From: Paenibacillus sp. BSR1-1 | Lineage (GTDB): Bacteria; Bacillota; Bacilli; Bacillales; Cytobacillaceae | Assembly (NCBI RefSeq): GCF_030403775.1 | Contig: NZ_JAQMWQ010000007.1 | Location: 62,001 to 126,000 of the forward strand | Direction of reading: 5' to 3' | Length of the DNA stretch: 64,000 nt | Part shown: positions 49,980 through 59,587 of the stretch, in pieces | Layout of the letters: each line of letters starts with the position of its first letter | How positions within the stretch are numbered: the first letter of the stretch is position 1 | Program-made: the position numbers and the translations under genes | Notes under the pieces: generated by a model | Databases searched by the model: none | What the model was told of the DNA's origin: nothing | Seen by the model: only the letters and a program-made list of their open reading frames with translations

Positions 49980-51263
49980 TTAGCTTATAATTTTTTGCCT
50001 AATATCTTTTTTTATTCCAAGCAATAAATTTTTTTTGTAAAAGTAAAAGATGATGCCGCAAATCGCTGTAACTACTTGTGTCCCTATAAGAAGAGAAAAT
50101 CCTGCAGCAAAGTTGTCTTTTACTTGGCCGGCAATCAACGCACCCATAATAACGGGCATAAAGGCTGAAACTAAGTTTCCAATTCCATTTACAATCCCAT
50201 AAGTGCTGCCAACATTTTTTCCCTTAGATAAAAATTGGACCATAGTTGGAATAACCGGACCTTGAATTCCCCAGAAACCATTTGCTAAAACCAAACCCAA
50301 TGCAGCGATCGTCCGGTTAGGTGAAATAACAGTAATGGTTACACATAATGCGGTTAAAACGCCTCCAACTACAAACAAAAGTGAAGCTTTTCGAATTGAA
50401 ATTTTATCAATTAAATAGCCGCCTAAAAAGCCTGAACCAATACTAACGATAAATGGCAGCGAAGAGATAAAGCCCATTTGTTTTATGGAAAAGTGTCTTT
50501 CGTTTAAAAGATAGGTTGGTAACCATGAACTGCTTCCCCACAAATAACTTAATGTTGTGATCTCAATAACCAGAATCCAAATGAGTCCCGGTGTTTTCAA
50601 CGCTGATATAAAGGTTTTTATAGGTTCGTCTGATTGTATTCGCTTTTTAAGCTTAACTTTATTCCCCTCTCTCTCTTTTGTTTTAATAAACATTAGAATA
50701 AGAGGTAAACCAACTACAAGGTTAAGAAAACCCAAAAGATAAAATGAGGTATGCCAATTAAATTGGAAAATGAAATATGTAATTAGTGGAAACCCAAGCG
50801 CTAATCCCATCGAAACCCCCATCGAACTTACCGCATTGGGTTTACCTCGTTCAGTTTCACCGAACTCATCTTTGATATACATCGTTTTAAGAGAAAATAA
50901 CGGTCCCTCACTTGCACCGAGAATAAAACGAAAAAAAAGTAATAAGAATAGCGATCCGGAAAATGGTGAAATAATGGTAAATATTGCCCAAATACAAATA
51001 CTAACGATTAGTCCTTTTCTTACACCTAAAAACGCTTCATACATTGGGGTTAAAAACATAGCTGCTATCCCGTACCCAACCAAGAATAAGGTCATCAATT
51101 CTCCTTGAGCTACTCGATCATTTGAAATATTGAATACATTTAAAAATTCCTCATTGGTAATAAGAATAGAGACATTTATTCTATCGATATAGGAAATAAT
51201 AACAATGGCTAATAAGGTTATTACACCTAACCATCTTTGTATTGATGTGTTTCTATTGTTCAT
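49980..51263 (-). CDS. MFS transporter, anion:cation symporter (ACS) family
   Basis: 427 residues with about 12 membrane segments. The ACS pattern is seen at the N-terminus (IVIISYIDRINVSI) and in FRFILGASEGPLFSLKTMYI. Members carry organic acids such as glucarate, galactonate or phthalate. It is a single gene; two palindromic sites upstream (51495-51533, 51589-51604) suggest control by an IclR- or GntR-type regulator not present here. Confidence 0.88.
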   Translation of the reverse strand: MNNRNTSIQRWLGVITLLAIVIISYIDRINVSILITNEEFLNVFNISNDRVAQGELMTLFLVGYGIAAMFLTPMYEAFLGVRKGLIVSICIWAIFTIISPFSGSLFLLLFFRFILGASEGPLFSLKTMYIKDEFGETERGKPNAVSSMGVSMGLALGFPLITYFIFQFNWHTSFYLLGFLNLVVGLPLILMFIKTKEREGNKVKLKKRIQSDEPIKTFISALKTPGLIWILVIEITTLSYLWGSSSWLPTYLLNERHFSIKQMGFISSLPFIVSIGSGFLGGYLIDKISIRKASLLFVVGGVLTALCVTITVISPNRTIAALGLVLANGFWGIQGPVIPTMVQFLSKGKNVGSTYGIVNGIGNLVSAFMPVIMGALIAGQVKDNFAAGFSLLIGTQVVTAICGIIFYFYKKNLLLGIKKDIRQKIIS

Positions 51264-51494
51264 TGAATATCACCTAATTTCATTAAACTTTTTTATGCTC
51301 TAACTTACAGTAGTTGCCTTGTCATAAAGTCTTTAAGTAAAACAGTAAGAATTTCCTTCTACAAGATTTTTACGATTTTCTCGTCCAACTTTATAACTTT
51401 GAAAAGACCTTCAATAAATTGCCTATAAATTTATTTCACATAGCCAGCTGTACTCTTTCAACTCAGTTTCTATTTTAATACCCCCCTTGTATTT

Positions 51495-51533
51495 TTGTTT
51501 TATATTTAAAACAATATTTTTAATATAAAACAA
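51495..51533. promoter_or_regulatory. Inverted repeat upstream of the ACS transporter
   Basis: TTGTTTTATATT (51495-51506) and AATATAAAACAA (51522-51533) form a perfect 12-bp inverted repeat with a 15-bp spacer, about 230 bp before the start codon. Confidence 0.55.
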
Positions 51534-51588
51534 TTTTATAATTTTCAGAATATATTTGTCAACGAGATTTCTAATAAAAATAAACTAC

Positions 51589-51604
51589 GTTTTATATACA
51601 AAAC
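51589..51604. promoter_or_regulatory. Second palindrome of similar sequence
   Basis: GTTTTATATACAAAAC, near-perfect and resembling the half-sites of 51495-51533. A TTTTATATA-type half-site shared by both suggests one regulator. Confidence 0.5.
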
Positions 51605-51619
51605 AAAACCTTTCACCAT

Positions 51620-51667
51620 TCGAATAATGTCGAAGAATTCGACAGTAATTGGGTGCTGACAGGCACT
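51620..51667 (+). repeat. Dispersed GTGACAGGCAC-type repeat, copy 5
   Basis: TTCGAATAATGTCGAAGAAT followed by TCGACAGTAATTGGGTGCTG and ACAGGCAC; nearly the same as 38084-38134. Confidence 0.65.
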
Positions 51668-51891
51668 AATACTTATGGAGTATTTTTCAAGAAAAATAAG
51701 AAAATGTAATGGAAAAGGCTGCCGACTTTATGTGCTTGAAAATCCTCTAGAATCTTAGGAATTTACTTTAATTTTCAGATTTCTCAACATTTCAGGAAAT
51801 ATCTAACTGGTTTAAATGAGATAACATCTCCCTACACTAATTTAAAAGCGGAAAACAAGTATAAAGAAATTGCTCAACATAGGGTGATAAA

Positions 51892-52407
51892 ATGGAAGCC
51901 AAAAAAAGTAGTGAAACACGCGTTATTCATACCGATCAGGTGTTGCTTAATGATTTGAATAATTATGATACATTATTTGGCGGGGTTCTAATGAAGAAGA
52001 TGGATGCCTGTGCGACACTTTCGGCTCGCCGGCACTCACGTGTAAAACAATGCGTTACAGCATCGACAGACTCCGTTAATTTTCTTCACCCCATCCGGCA
52101 AAGCGATTCGGTCGGTATCGAATCATTTGTTTGCTATACGGGTAAAAGGTCGATGGAGATTTTCTGCAAAGTGGTTGCTGAAGAACTTGATACGGGGGAA
52201 CGAAGAATTGCCGCTACTGCTTTCTTTACTTTCGTTCCTCTAGATGAAAATAAAAGACCATTGGAAGTGCCTGAAGTCATCCCAGAAACAGAGGAAGAAA
52301 AATATCTGTACGAGACCGGAAAAGAACGCGAAAGAATCCGCAAACTCAAAAGAGAGCAAAATAAAGAACTTGTATCCAGACTTTCTTCGGACAAAGTATG
52401 GGATTAA
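51892..52407 (+). CDS. Acyl-CoA thioesterase, YkhA-like
   Basis: 171 residues, hot-dog fold. HTDQVLLNDLNNYDTLFGGV LMKKMDACATLSARRHS, and VTASTDSVNFLHPIRQSDSV match the YkhA/BFIT group, which hydrolyses acyl-CoA in the cytoplasm. A charged C-terminal tail (KERERIRKLKREQNKELVSR) extends it. It is followed after 12 bp by a small gene, with which it probably forms an operon. Confidence 0.9.
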   Translation: MEAKKSSETRVIHTDQVLLNDLNNYDTLFGGVLMKKMDACATLSARRHSRVKQCVTASTDSVNFLHPIRQSDSVGIESFVCYTGKRSMEIFCKVVAEELDTGERRIAATAFFTFVPLDENKRPLEVPEVIPETEEEKYLYETGKERERIRKLKREQNKELVSRLSSDKVWD

Positions 52408-52419
52408 GGGGTTGATGAC

Positions 52420-52791
52420 ATGTTAGTCTCAGCAAATTATGATGATTTGAACGACGCAAAAATGGCCATTGAACACTTAGGTCAAACTAAACCATCTATT
52501 TATCACATGTTCTTAAATATCATTGAACTAACCCGACAACTTAATTATGGATATCAATACATGGGAGCATTGCTCATGGATGAAGACCCAAGCGAATTTA
52601 AACCTGCAGGACAAGATGAGTATGTTTTGTCTGTCTATCAAAAAGAAATCGAAAAGTTAAAAGGCGACGAAAAGTTCTATGAACTTAAACAGCTGCTTAA
52701 AGAGTATCAACAGGTGAGTTATGCTAATATCAGCAAGCTGGCATTAGGAAATCCTCCAAGAGAATTAACAGGTCCAACTGTAATTCATTAA
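52420..52791 (+). CDS. Hypothetical protein (123 aa) in operon with the thioesterase
   Basis: It starts with ATG 52420, 12 bp after the upstream stop, with GGGGTTGATGAC before it. The protein is soluble and helical (SIYHMFLNIIELTRQLNYGY, EKFYELKQLLKEYQQVSYAN). No family is recognised. A terminator follows directly. Its role may be linked to the thioesterase, but nothing in the sequence shows how. Confidence 0.7.
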   Translation: MLVSANYDDLNDAKMAIEHLGQTKPSIYHMFLNIIELTRQLNYGYQYMGALLMDEDPSEFKPAGQDEYVLSVYQKEIEKLKGDEKFYELKQLLKEYQQVSYANISKLALGNPPRELTGPTVIH

Positions 52792-52793
52792 AC

Positions 52794-52838
52794 AAAACGA
52801 GGCTGGGTGGAAAAAACATTCCTTACCTACCTCGTTTT
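52794..52838 (+). terminator. Terminator of the thioesterase operon
   Basis: A perfect 9-bp stem (AAAACGAGG / CCTCGTTTT) with a 27-base loop and following TT. Confidence 0.75.
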
Positions 52839-53016
52839 TTCTATGGGCGTAAAACACCTTCCAGATTTTTATCCAAGATTTCTTAATTGAAATTTTTTAC
52901 ATAGGGGCGTATTCTTATAAAGTTAGTTTTTTATAGAAAAATAGATGTTAGGCTCAATAATTTAAGGTCTATGAGCCAGTCAGTTAGTTCAATTAAACTG
53001 AGGGAGAAGAGATCTG

Positions 53017-53919
53017 ATGAAATTAAAATGGTTTTTAATGATGGCAGGTTTAATTATGATTTGGGGTGTTTCTTGGCCAATTTATAAACTTGCATTAGTG
53101 TATACACCTCCTTTGCTTTTTGCCGGGATGAGGTGTTTGTTTGGCGGTATTCTCCTTGGTGCGGTCATTTGGAAAACACGTGATCGGATCCAGTGGCGAA
53201 AGAACTGGAAAATATATGTCGTAACAGGCACTTTAAATATTGCTTTGTTCTATGGGCTTCAGACTGTGGGGCTTAAATTAGTACCATCAGGCTTATTCTC
53301 AGTCATTGTTTATTTTCAACCAATTTTAGTAGGTCTGCTTGCATGGCTATGGTTAGGCGAATCGATGACCCTGCCTAAAGTATTGGGCCTAATTCTTGGG
53401 TTTCTTGGAGTGATTTCTGTAAGCGCAGAAGGATTTTCCGGCCATGTTTCCATTTTCGGTATTATACTTGGCATATTATCCGCGCTTTCCTGGGCACTGG
53501 GTACAGTTTACACAAAAAAAAATTCTCACTCGGTTGATTCTCTTTGGATGGTGGCATTCCAGTGTTTAATTGGCGGATGTGTTCTGATGATAGCCGGACT
53601 TTCGTCTGAGAATTGGTCCAGTATTGTTTGGAATGATACGTTTATATGGGGTCTTTCCTTTGGTACGATTCTAGGGATTGCGTTATCATGGATTCTCTAC
53701 GTTATACTTGTGAAAACAGGAGATGCCAGTGTTGTGGCAACATTTACATTCTTGGTTCCCATGCTTGCAGTTATCATCGGAACTGTATTATTACATGAAC
53801 CCTTTACCAAACTACTATTCTTAGGAATTGTCCTGATCGTGGCCAGTATCTATCTTGTAAATAAGAAGCAAAAGCAGGCGGCGGAACAGGTTGTCATTCA
53901 AGGGAAAATGGGAGTTTAA
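53017..53919 (+). CDS. EamA/DMT-family transporter
   Basis: 300 residues with ten membrane segments in two EamA repeats (LIMIWGVSWPIYKLALVYTP and ALSWALGTVYTKK). Such proteins export or import amino acids and other metabolites; the substrate is unknown. It starts with ATG 53017 after GAGGGAGAAG, and has its own terminator. Confidence 0.9.
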   Translation: MKLKWFLMMAGLIMIWGVSWPIYKLALVYTPPLLFAGMRCLFGGILLGAVIWKTRDRIQWRKNWKIYVVTGTLNIALFYGLQTVGLKLVPSGLFSVIVYFQPILVGLLAWLWLGESMTLPKVLGLILGFLGVISVSAEGFSGHVSIFGIILGILSALSWALGTVYTKKNSHSVDSLWMVAFQCLIGGCVLMIAGLSSENWSSIVWNDTFIWGLSFGTILGIALSWILYVILVKTGDASVVATFTFLVPMLAVIIGTVLLHEPFTKLLFLGIVLIVASIYLVNKKQKQAAEQVVIQGKMGV

Positions 53920-53957
53920 TTCTTAAAAAGAAGTAACCCTTGTTTTAAGTCAGAAAT

Positions 53958-54001
53958 AAAAAGGATAGTGGAGCATAATAAATGCTCTATCTATCCTTTT
54001 T
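53958..54001 (+). terminator. Terminator of the EamA gene
   Basis: AAAAAGGATAG / CTATCCTTTTT with an inner GAGCAT/ATGCTC pair and a T tract. Strong; may serve both directions. Confidence 0.88.
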
Positions 54002-54109
54002 TTATATATTTTAATTGGCTTGAAGACTTTATTACTGGATCCGCTCATGATGAAAATGGTCTATCTTTACTGCAACATAATATTTTCCCTTTTTTCAAGT
54101 TGGGAAACA

Positions 54110-54889
54110 TCACTCATTAACCATAAAATTCTGCTTTTCCAAGTATTTCAGCACGGTTTGCGAATACTCGAGGTGAGATTCCTTCGTGTATTTAGCAATG
54201 GTGTAGATTTGGGCGAGGTTTTTCAATCCCAATCTTTCGGTCATTTCCTTCAGCCTAGGATTGGCCATGTACCGGTTCCAACCCTTTTCATTTCTATCAT
54301 TGTAGATTTCGAGAATGTCTTCAACTGAATAATCGTTATATTGTTCATAGTGAACAAGTCCATGCCTAGGCAAACGATCGCGCGGAGCAGGGTTTTCCGC
54401 AGGGTATCCTAATGAATAACCCACAACAGGTACGACATTGGGCGGCAAGTTAAGCAGCTCACCAATTTGATCGCAATTTGCAAGTGTTGATCCCATATAG
54501 CAAATGCCCAGCCCGGCATTCTCTGCTGCTAAAGCACAGTTCTGTGCGGCCAATGTGGCATCAATGGCGCCAATCATAAAGCTCATAAAGTTATCGAAAT
54601 GCACTGGTGCATCATTAAGAGCAAGCCATTTTCGCATTCTATTAAAATCGGCACAAAACGTTAATAGAATAGGTGCATCCACTACCATCGATTGCTCCAT
54701 ATGTGCGGTGTACAATTTTTCCTTTAGTTCTTTGTCTTTTGTGACGATAATCGAATACGTCTGCATATTTCCACTAGAAGAGGCACGGATGCCCGCATCT
54801 AAGATTTGATCCAACAGTTCTTGACTTACTTCCCTATCCTCATATTCTCGTATAGACCTGTGCCCGAAGATTACATCGTTTAATTCCAA
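54110..54889 (-). CDS. Nitroreductase-family NAD(P)H oxidoreductase
   Basis: 259 residues from TTG 54889, 8 bp after GGGG; a longer frame upstream lacks homology. FMN-binding nitroreductase signatures are FGHRSIREYEDREVSQELLD, AGIRASSSGNMQTYSIIVT and AAENAGLGICYMGS, with VVPVVGYSLGYPAENPAPRD RLP. Related to NfsA/NfrA-type flavin reductases that reduce nitro compounds and quinones. A single gene. Confidence 0.88.
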   Translation of the reverse strand: MELNDVIFGHRSIREYEDREVSQELLDQILDAGIRASSSGNMQTYSIIVTKDKELKEKLYTAHMEQSMVVDAPILLTFCADFNRMRKWLALNDAPVHFDNFMSFMIGAIDATLAAQNCALAAENAGLGICYMGSTLANCDQIGELLNLPPNVVPVVGYSLGYPAENPAPRDRLPRHGLVHYEQYNDYSVEDILEIYNDRNEKGWNRYMANPRLKEMTERLGLKNLAQIYTIAKYTKESHLEYSQTVLKYLEKQNFMVNE

Positions 54890-54931
54890 AGCAATCACCC
54901 CTTTTAAATAGTATAACATCGATAGAAACAC

Positions 54932-55235
54932 GAGTACGGTTCACCGTGAACGATCTAAATGAGGTTTTTTATTTGAATACTCATTTCCTAGAATTCCAAT
55001 TAAAAAAAGCCGGGTTCTTATGAAGCGATGAATAACTTATGCAGAAAAGAATAAAAAGCATTTTTTCGCCTATCTCGATTCCCCTATCTTCCCCATCGTA
55101 AAGTTATTACATAGTTGAAGATTAATAGTGAAGTCTGCGTTTATTTTTCAGAATATTTCTAGTATTCCATATACCGGCACGATATTTGCATGTAAGAAAA
55201 TGTAACTATTTTCTATTTTAAGGGGGCTTAAAAAC
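54932..55235. other. Intergenic stretch between divergent genes
   Basis: It carries the second copy of GTACGGTTCACCGT (54934-54947) and AT-rich promoter DNA for the nitroreductase and the permease. No gene seen. Confidence 0.45.
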
Positions 55236-56765
55236 ATGCAAGAGAATCCTAACAAAAAAATGGACCTATCTGCATCAGTACTTCATGATAGTGATGCTGC
55301 CCATCTGGCATCGCTTGGATATGAATCAGAATTTCGTCGCGACATGAGTCCATGGGCAAACTTTTCGCTTGGGTTCACCTATCTTTCTCCAGTAGTAGGT
55401 GTGTACACATTATTTGCATACGCACTTGCTCAAGGCGGCCCACCCATGATTTGGAGTCTTATCATCTGTGGTCTCGGACAATTACTAGTCGCCCTTGTCT
55501 TTAGTGAGATTGTTGCACAATTCCCTGTTGCAGGAGGAGTTTATCCTTGGGCCCGTAGATTATGGGGGCGAAAGTATGCGTGGATGACTGGCTGGGTTTA
55601 CTTAATAGCTTTGTTTGTTACGATTGCCAGTGTGGTATATGGAGCTGGACCATTTCTGGCAGAGGTTTTGGGTTTCGAAGTATCAGTGGACTCAACTATT
55701 CTTTGTGCAATCGTCATTCTTGCCCTATCGACAATCATCAATTTCCTGGGCACAAAGGTTCTCGCAGCTGCAGCAATAATTGGTTTTACTGCTGAGATTA
55801 TTGGCGCGCTTGCAGTTGGTTTTTGGCTCCTTTTTACTCAAAGGCATCACAGTCTTAATGTGCTCTTTGATTCTTTTGGTGCCCAAGGCGGCCATAGCTA
55901 CTTTTATGCATTTGCTGGAGCTGGACTAATCGGAATTTTTCTATATTTTGGATTCGAAGCTTGTGGTGATGTTGCGGAAGAAGTCCCCAATCCAGGTGCT
56001 CTGATTCCAAAGGCAATGCGCAGGACGATTTACATTGGTGGCGCTGCCGCAGTTTTTGTTAGCCTTGCATTAGTACTTTCCATTGCTGATATTCCGGCAG
56101 TTATTGCTGGTAAAGACGTTACACCAGTTGATACGATATTAACTAACGCATTTGGTCATGTTGGTGCAAAGATCGTAATGGGTATTGTATTGATTTCTTT
56201 CCTTTCATGTGCCATAAGTTTACAGGCGGCCGCCAGCAGACTTGCCTATTCTTATGGGCGTGATGACATGATTGTAGGAAGCCGATACTTAAAAAAGTTC
56301 TCACCTGCCCGTCACATTCCACCTTATTCGCTGCTTCTTGCAGCTATTGTTCCAGCTATTATTGTTCTTGGCTCAAAAGTATCTACAGACGCGCTCACAA
56401 AGATCATCAGTTTTGCGTCGCTTGGAATTTATATTGGATTCCAAATGGTTGTCCTTGCTGCACTTCGGGCTAGGTTAAAAGGATGGAAGCCAAGTGGCAA
56501 GTACCAATTGGGCAAGTGGGGACTGCCTATCAATATTGGTGCACTTGTCTATGGAATAATTGCCATGATCAACATGTGCTGGCCAAGAACGCCAGGTGCA
56601 GCTTGGTATGATAACTATATCGTGCTCGTTTCGGGAATCGTAGTTGTCGCTGCTGGTTTACTGTATATGATGATTCATCGCAGCTACGGGCATAGCAAAA
56701 TGCCGTATAATGATGCGATACCTGAAAAATATATCTCCCATCAAAACAATGACAGGTCAATGTAG
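55236..56765 (+). CDS. APC-superfamily amino acid permease
   Basis: 509 residues, about 12 membrane segments. The N-terminal LASLGYESEFRRDMSPWANF SLGFTYLSPVVGVYTLFAYA and FSEIVAQFPVAGGVYPWARR are typical of the amino acid/choline transporter group (ACT), including GABA and choline permeases. FGFEACGDVAEEVPNPGALI PKAMRRTI is also a family mark. It starts with ATG after AAGGGGG. The substrate is not known. Confidence 0.9.
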   Translation: MQENPNKKMDLSASVLHDSDAAHLASLGYESEFRRDMSPWANFSLGFTYLSPVVGVYTLFAYALAQGGPPMIWSLIICGLGQLLVALVFSEIVAQFPVAGGVYPWARRLWGRKYAWMTGWVYLIALFVTIASVVYGAGPFLAEVLGFEVSVDSTILCAIVILALSTIINFLGTKVLAAAAIIGFTAEIIGALAVGFWLLFTQRHHSLNVLFDSFGAQGGHSYFYAFAGAGLIGIFLYFGFEACGDVAEEVPNPGALIPKAMRRTIYIGGAAAVFVSLALVLSIADIPAVIAGKDVTPVDTILTNAFGHVGAKIVMGIVLISFLSCAISLQAAASRLAYSYGRDDMIVGSRYLKKFSPARHIPPYSLLLAAIVPAIIVLGSKVSTDALTKIISFASLGIYIGFQMVVLAALRARLKGWKPSGKYQLGKWGLPINIGALVYGIIAMINMCWPRTPGAAWYDNYIVLVSGIVVVAAGLLYMMIHRSYGHSKMPYNDAIPEKYISHQNNDRSM

Positions 56766-56798
56766 GGTTGCAGCAAATTCCTATTAGAGCGAGTTGCA

Positions 56799-56835
56799 AA
56801 AAAACCGCCCCCTTGATGCATGGGGGCGGTTTTTT
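56799..56835. terminator. Bidirectional terminator
   Basis: A 14-bp stem (AAAAAACCGCCCCC / GGGGGCGGTTTTTT) between the convergent permease and MFS genes. Confidence 0.93.
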
Positions 56836-56862
56836 TGCCTCTTCCTGCGGTGCCGGTCACCC

Positions 56863-58074
56863 TTAAGCCGCATCCGCTCCGACTTCTGCATTGGCTTTTT
56901 TTCTTTTTCCATGCATAAAGTAGTAAAGAACCGTGCTGGCTAGGACAATGATGGCCATGATGAGATAAAGCTTGCGGTAGCCGGTTAGCGGGATGATGAA
57001 GCCGATCACATAAGGGCCGAATCCCAAGCCGGCGTCCAGCGCGATAAAGAATGTTGATGTGGCCAATCCCATTCTTTCAAGCGGCGTTACTTTTACCGCT
57101 ATGGCCTGTGTGCAGGATTGCATATTTCCGAACCCTAATCCTATCAGGACTCCGGCCACAAGTAAGCTGATGCCGCTGTTAGTTGTGCTTAACAGGAATA
57201 AGCCTGCTGCAAAAAGAATAAAAGTGGGATACATGACATAGTTAGCGCCTTTCATGTCCATAAGCCGTCCCGTGAATGGGCGTGATACTAAAATCGCAAC
57301 AGCATAGACAATAAAGAAGAAGCTGGCCACATTTACGAGATTGATTTCCATAACATAGAAATTAATAAAAGATAAAACACTTGAATATCCTAAGCTGACA
57401 ATTAATGTGACCAAAGCAATCGGAAGCGCTTTTGGCTCAATAAAGTTTGAAAGCTTGAATCCTTTGGAGCCTGCTGTTTTGGCAGACGCTTTGACTTCCG
57501 GCACTTTCATAAACAAGGCAATAATGAAGCTGATGACACCCAATGCTAAACAGAAACTAAAAATGGCTGAATAGCTTGTGTGCTGGCTCATGTATATTCC
57601 GATGAAAGGCCCGATGGCGGTGGCCAAAGTGGTACTCATGCTGTAGTAGCCAATCCCTTCGCCTTTGCGTGCGGCCGGAATAATTTGGGCGACAATCGTC
57701 CCTGTTGCGGTACTCGCTACCCCTAACGCTAATCCATGTAAAAAGCGGGTTAATAGTAAGAAGGTAACTCCAGCATCGATATAGTATAGTAAGGACGTCA
57801 AAATAAAAAAGATGAGACCAAAAAACATCGTTTTCTTATTTCCAACTGATTCGATGATACGGCCGATCACGAGACGGCCAATCAAGGTTCCGATAATGAA
57901 TATCCCTGTGGCAAGTCCTGCCTGGCTCTCACTTGCATGATAATGATCGACGGCGTAAACCGCGATGGTCACCAATAATAAATAAAAGATTAAGTATAAG
58001 AAAAAGTTTGCTGCCGAAATAATGATAAAATCCTTCGTCCACAATCTAGTTCTTGTTTGTTCCAACTTCTCCAT
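56863..58074 (-). CDS. MFS transporter, YwoG-like
   Basis: 403 residues with 12 membrane segments. GIFIIGTLIGRLVIGRIIES and TRFLHGLALGVASTATGTIV AQIIP are typical of drug-type MFS exporters. It overlaps the upstream MarR gene by 29 bp, the pair seen as ywoH-ywoG in B. subtilis. Probably an efflux pump induced through the MarR regulator. Confidence 0.9.
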   Translation of the reverse strand: MEKLEQTRTRLWTKDFIIISAANFFLYLIFYLLLVTIAVYAVDHYHASESQAGLATGIFIIGTLIGRLVIGRIIESVGNKKTMFFGLIFFILTSLLYYIDAGVTFLLLTRFLHGLALGVASTATGTIVAQIIPAARKGEGIGYYSMSTTLATAIGPFIGIYMSQHTSYSAIFSFCLALGVISFIIALFMKVPEVKASAKTAGSKGFKLSNFIEPKALPIALVTLIVSLGYSSVLSFINFYVMEINLVNVASFFFIVYAVAILVSRPFTGRLMDMKGANYVMYPTFILFAAGLFLLSTTNSGISLLVAGVLIGLGFGNMQSCTQAIAVKVTPLERMGLATSTFFIALDAGLGFGPYVIGFIIPLTGYRKLYLIMAIIVLASTVLYYFMHGKRKKANAEVGADAA

Positions 58075-58510
58075 CTCCCGATTGAATTATGTTTTTTCGA
58101 ATATCATCCATTATAACAATGGCCGTTTTCAGTTCTTCCTCTGAAATTCCCATTAATATTTCCTCTTCATAGGCATCAACCGTTTTGCGGATCTCTTGGT
58201 AAAACTGCTTGCCAGCCTTCGTCAATTGCATCCGCTTTTCGCGCTTATCCTTTCCAGGAACCTGCTCGACTATTCCCCTCTCCTCTAATTGACTGACCGT
58301 CCTAGTAATCGTCGGTTTCTCTACGCCTTGGTAGTTGGAAAGTTCAACTAGGGTAGCAGGATTGATGTTTTCCAAATAATAAATGATCGTCCATTGAGCC
58401 CTGTGCAGCTCGTGCTTGGCAAGCTCTGTATTGAGTCTTTTTTCAAAAGGCCGATAAAGCATTAAAAGTTGATGGAAAAATTTCCGTGAATAATTAATGT
58501 GAATCACCAT
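58046..58510 (-). CDS. MarR-family regulator, YwoH-like
   Basis: 154 residues with a winged helix (LHRAQWTIIYYLENINPATL, VELSNYQGVEKPTITRTVSQ LEERGIVEQVPGKDKREKRM). It lies in an operon with the MFS gene. A perfect palindrome 20 bp upstream of its start is its likely operator, so it probably represses itself and the pump. Confidence 0.9.
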   Translation of the reverse strand: MVIHINYSRKFFHQLLMLYRPFEKRLNTELAKHELHRAQWTIIYYLENINPATLVELSNYQGVEKPTITRTVSQLEERGIVEQVPGKDKREKRMQLTKAGKQFYQEIRKTVDAYEEEILMGISEEELKTAIVIMDDIRKNIIQSGDGEVGTNKN

Positions 58511-58530
58511 CCAAAATAGTTATCGAGGAT

Positions 58531-58553
58531 AATAGTTATCAAAGGTAACTATT
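58531..58553. promoter_or_regulatory. Probable MarR operator
   Basis: AATAGTTATC and GTAACTATT arms around AAAG, with another AATAGTTATC half at 58514-58524. The site lies just upstream of the MarR gene. Confidence 0.7.
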
Positions 58554-58717
58554 TTACAATAACAAAATTCGTTAAATGTGTCAATTTTGTGGACAAGCCT
58601 TCACAGTGGAAATTTATCATCTTTTTTTAACTTTTTTGGAAAAATTTGAATAAAAAGTCAGGGAAGTTACGTCTAATTAGGTTAGGAACATTCACATTTT
58701 TGAGCCGAGGTGACAAC

Positions 58718-59587
58718 ATGTATAAATTTTTAGAAATTCCTTTTAGAATTTTTCTTATGGTTTCAGGAATCCTCTTTGTGTTTGCTTTACCCTCGTTAGT
58801 CGGCATAAGGGATACACTCACGATTAACTTTCAACCCTTTTGGGAATATGTCGAAGCCAATTTTCAAAAGATAATCCAATTAGGCAGCACTAGTTTCATA
58901 CGGTTATATGAACAAATGAATCTGGCCGAAAGCTATCTTTATTCGATGACGATTGTCTTCAGTTCTCTATTGGTGGTCGTCTTTGTTGGGTTGGCCGCGG
59001 CGATTTTGGTACAAATGGCTCCTAAAAGACTAGGAAACCTCTTTAAGAAAGGGATCAATTTTTTTGAAGCCGTTCCAGACCTGCTTATCCTTTTTCTTTT
59101 TCAGTTTTTCGTTATTACACTATATAAAACGACTGGGCTTAAGTTTTTACAGTTGTACGGTAACTTTGGTCATAAACCTTATGTAATACCGATCATTACC
59201 GTTTCCTTCCTCCCGACCCTGTTTTTAATCCAATTTTTCATAAAGGTTTTGGAAGAGGAAGGGTTACGGGATTATGTTCTATACGGAAAAGCCAAGGGGC
59301 TCAGCCAGTTTAGACTATTAATGGTTCATATGCTTCGTAACATTTTTCCGCTTTATATTATTCAGCTAAGAACGAGTATTTGGATCATTCTATCCACTAT
59401 TTATCTTTTAGAATTTATGCTTAACATTCCCGGCTTTACGAAAAATTTTGTGATAGCTATTGGAACCGGAGAAATCTTAATGCTAGTTATTTGCCTGCTG
59501 CTGTTTACCCTGCCTCTGCTGTTAATTGAAGCAATTGGCTACTTGGTGTCGAGGTTTTATAAAGGGAAGGAGAGTGCTAGTTTATGA
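58718..59587 (+). CDS. ABC transporter permease, DppB/OppB-like
   Basis: 289 residues from ATG 58718, after GAGGTGACAAC. About six membrane segments and the inner-membrane permease signature region YVLYGKAKGLSQFRLLMVHM LRNIFPLYI (EAA-loop). It overlaps the next permease gene by 4 bp. No ATPase or binding protein gene is adjacent, so it must use subunits encoded elsewhere. Peptide or metal transport is likely but the substrate is unknown. Confidence 0.85.
   Translation: MYKFLEIPFRIFLMVSGILFVFALPSLVGIRDTLTINFQPFWEYVEANFQKIIQLGSTSFIRLYEQMNLAESYLYSMTIVFSSLLVVVFVGLAAAILVQMAPKRLGNLFKKGINFFEAVPDLLILFLFQFFVITLYKTTGLKFLQLYGNFGHKPYVIPIITVSFLPTLFLIQFFIKVLEEEGLRDYVLYGKAKGLSQFRLLMVHMLRNIFPLYIIQLRTSIWIILSTIYLLEFMLNIPGFTKNFVIAIGTGEILMLVICLLLFTLPLLLIEAIGYLVSRFYKGKESASL

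Larger units (their letters stand above)
51264..51891. other. Gene-free regulatory stretch
   Basis: Promoter region of the ACS transporter with two palindromes, a dispersed repeat at 51620-51667 and the leader of the thioesterase gene. No gene seen. Confidence 0.5.
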
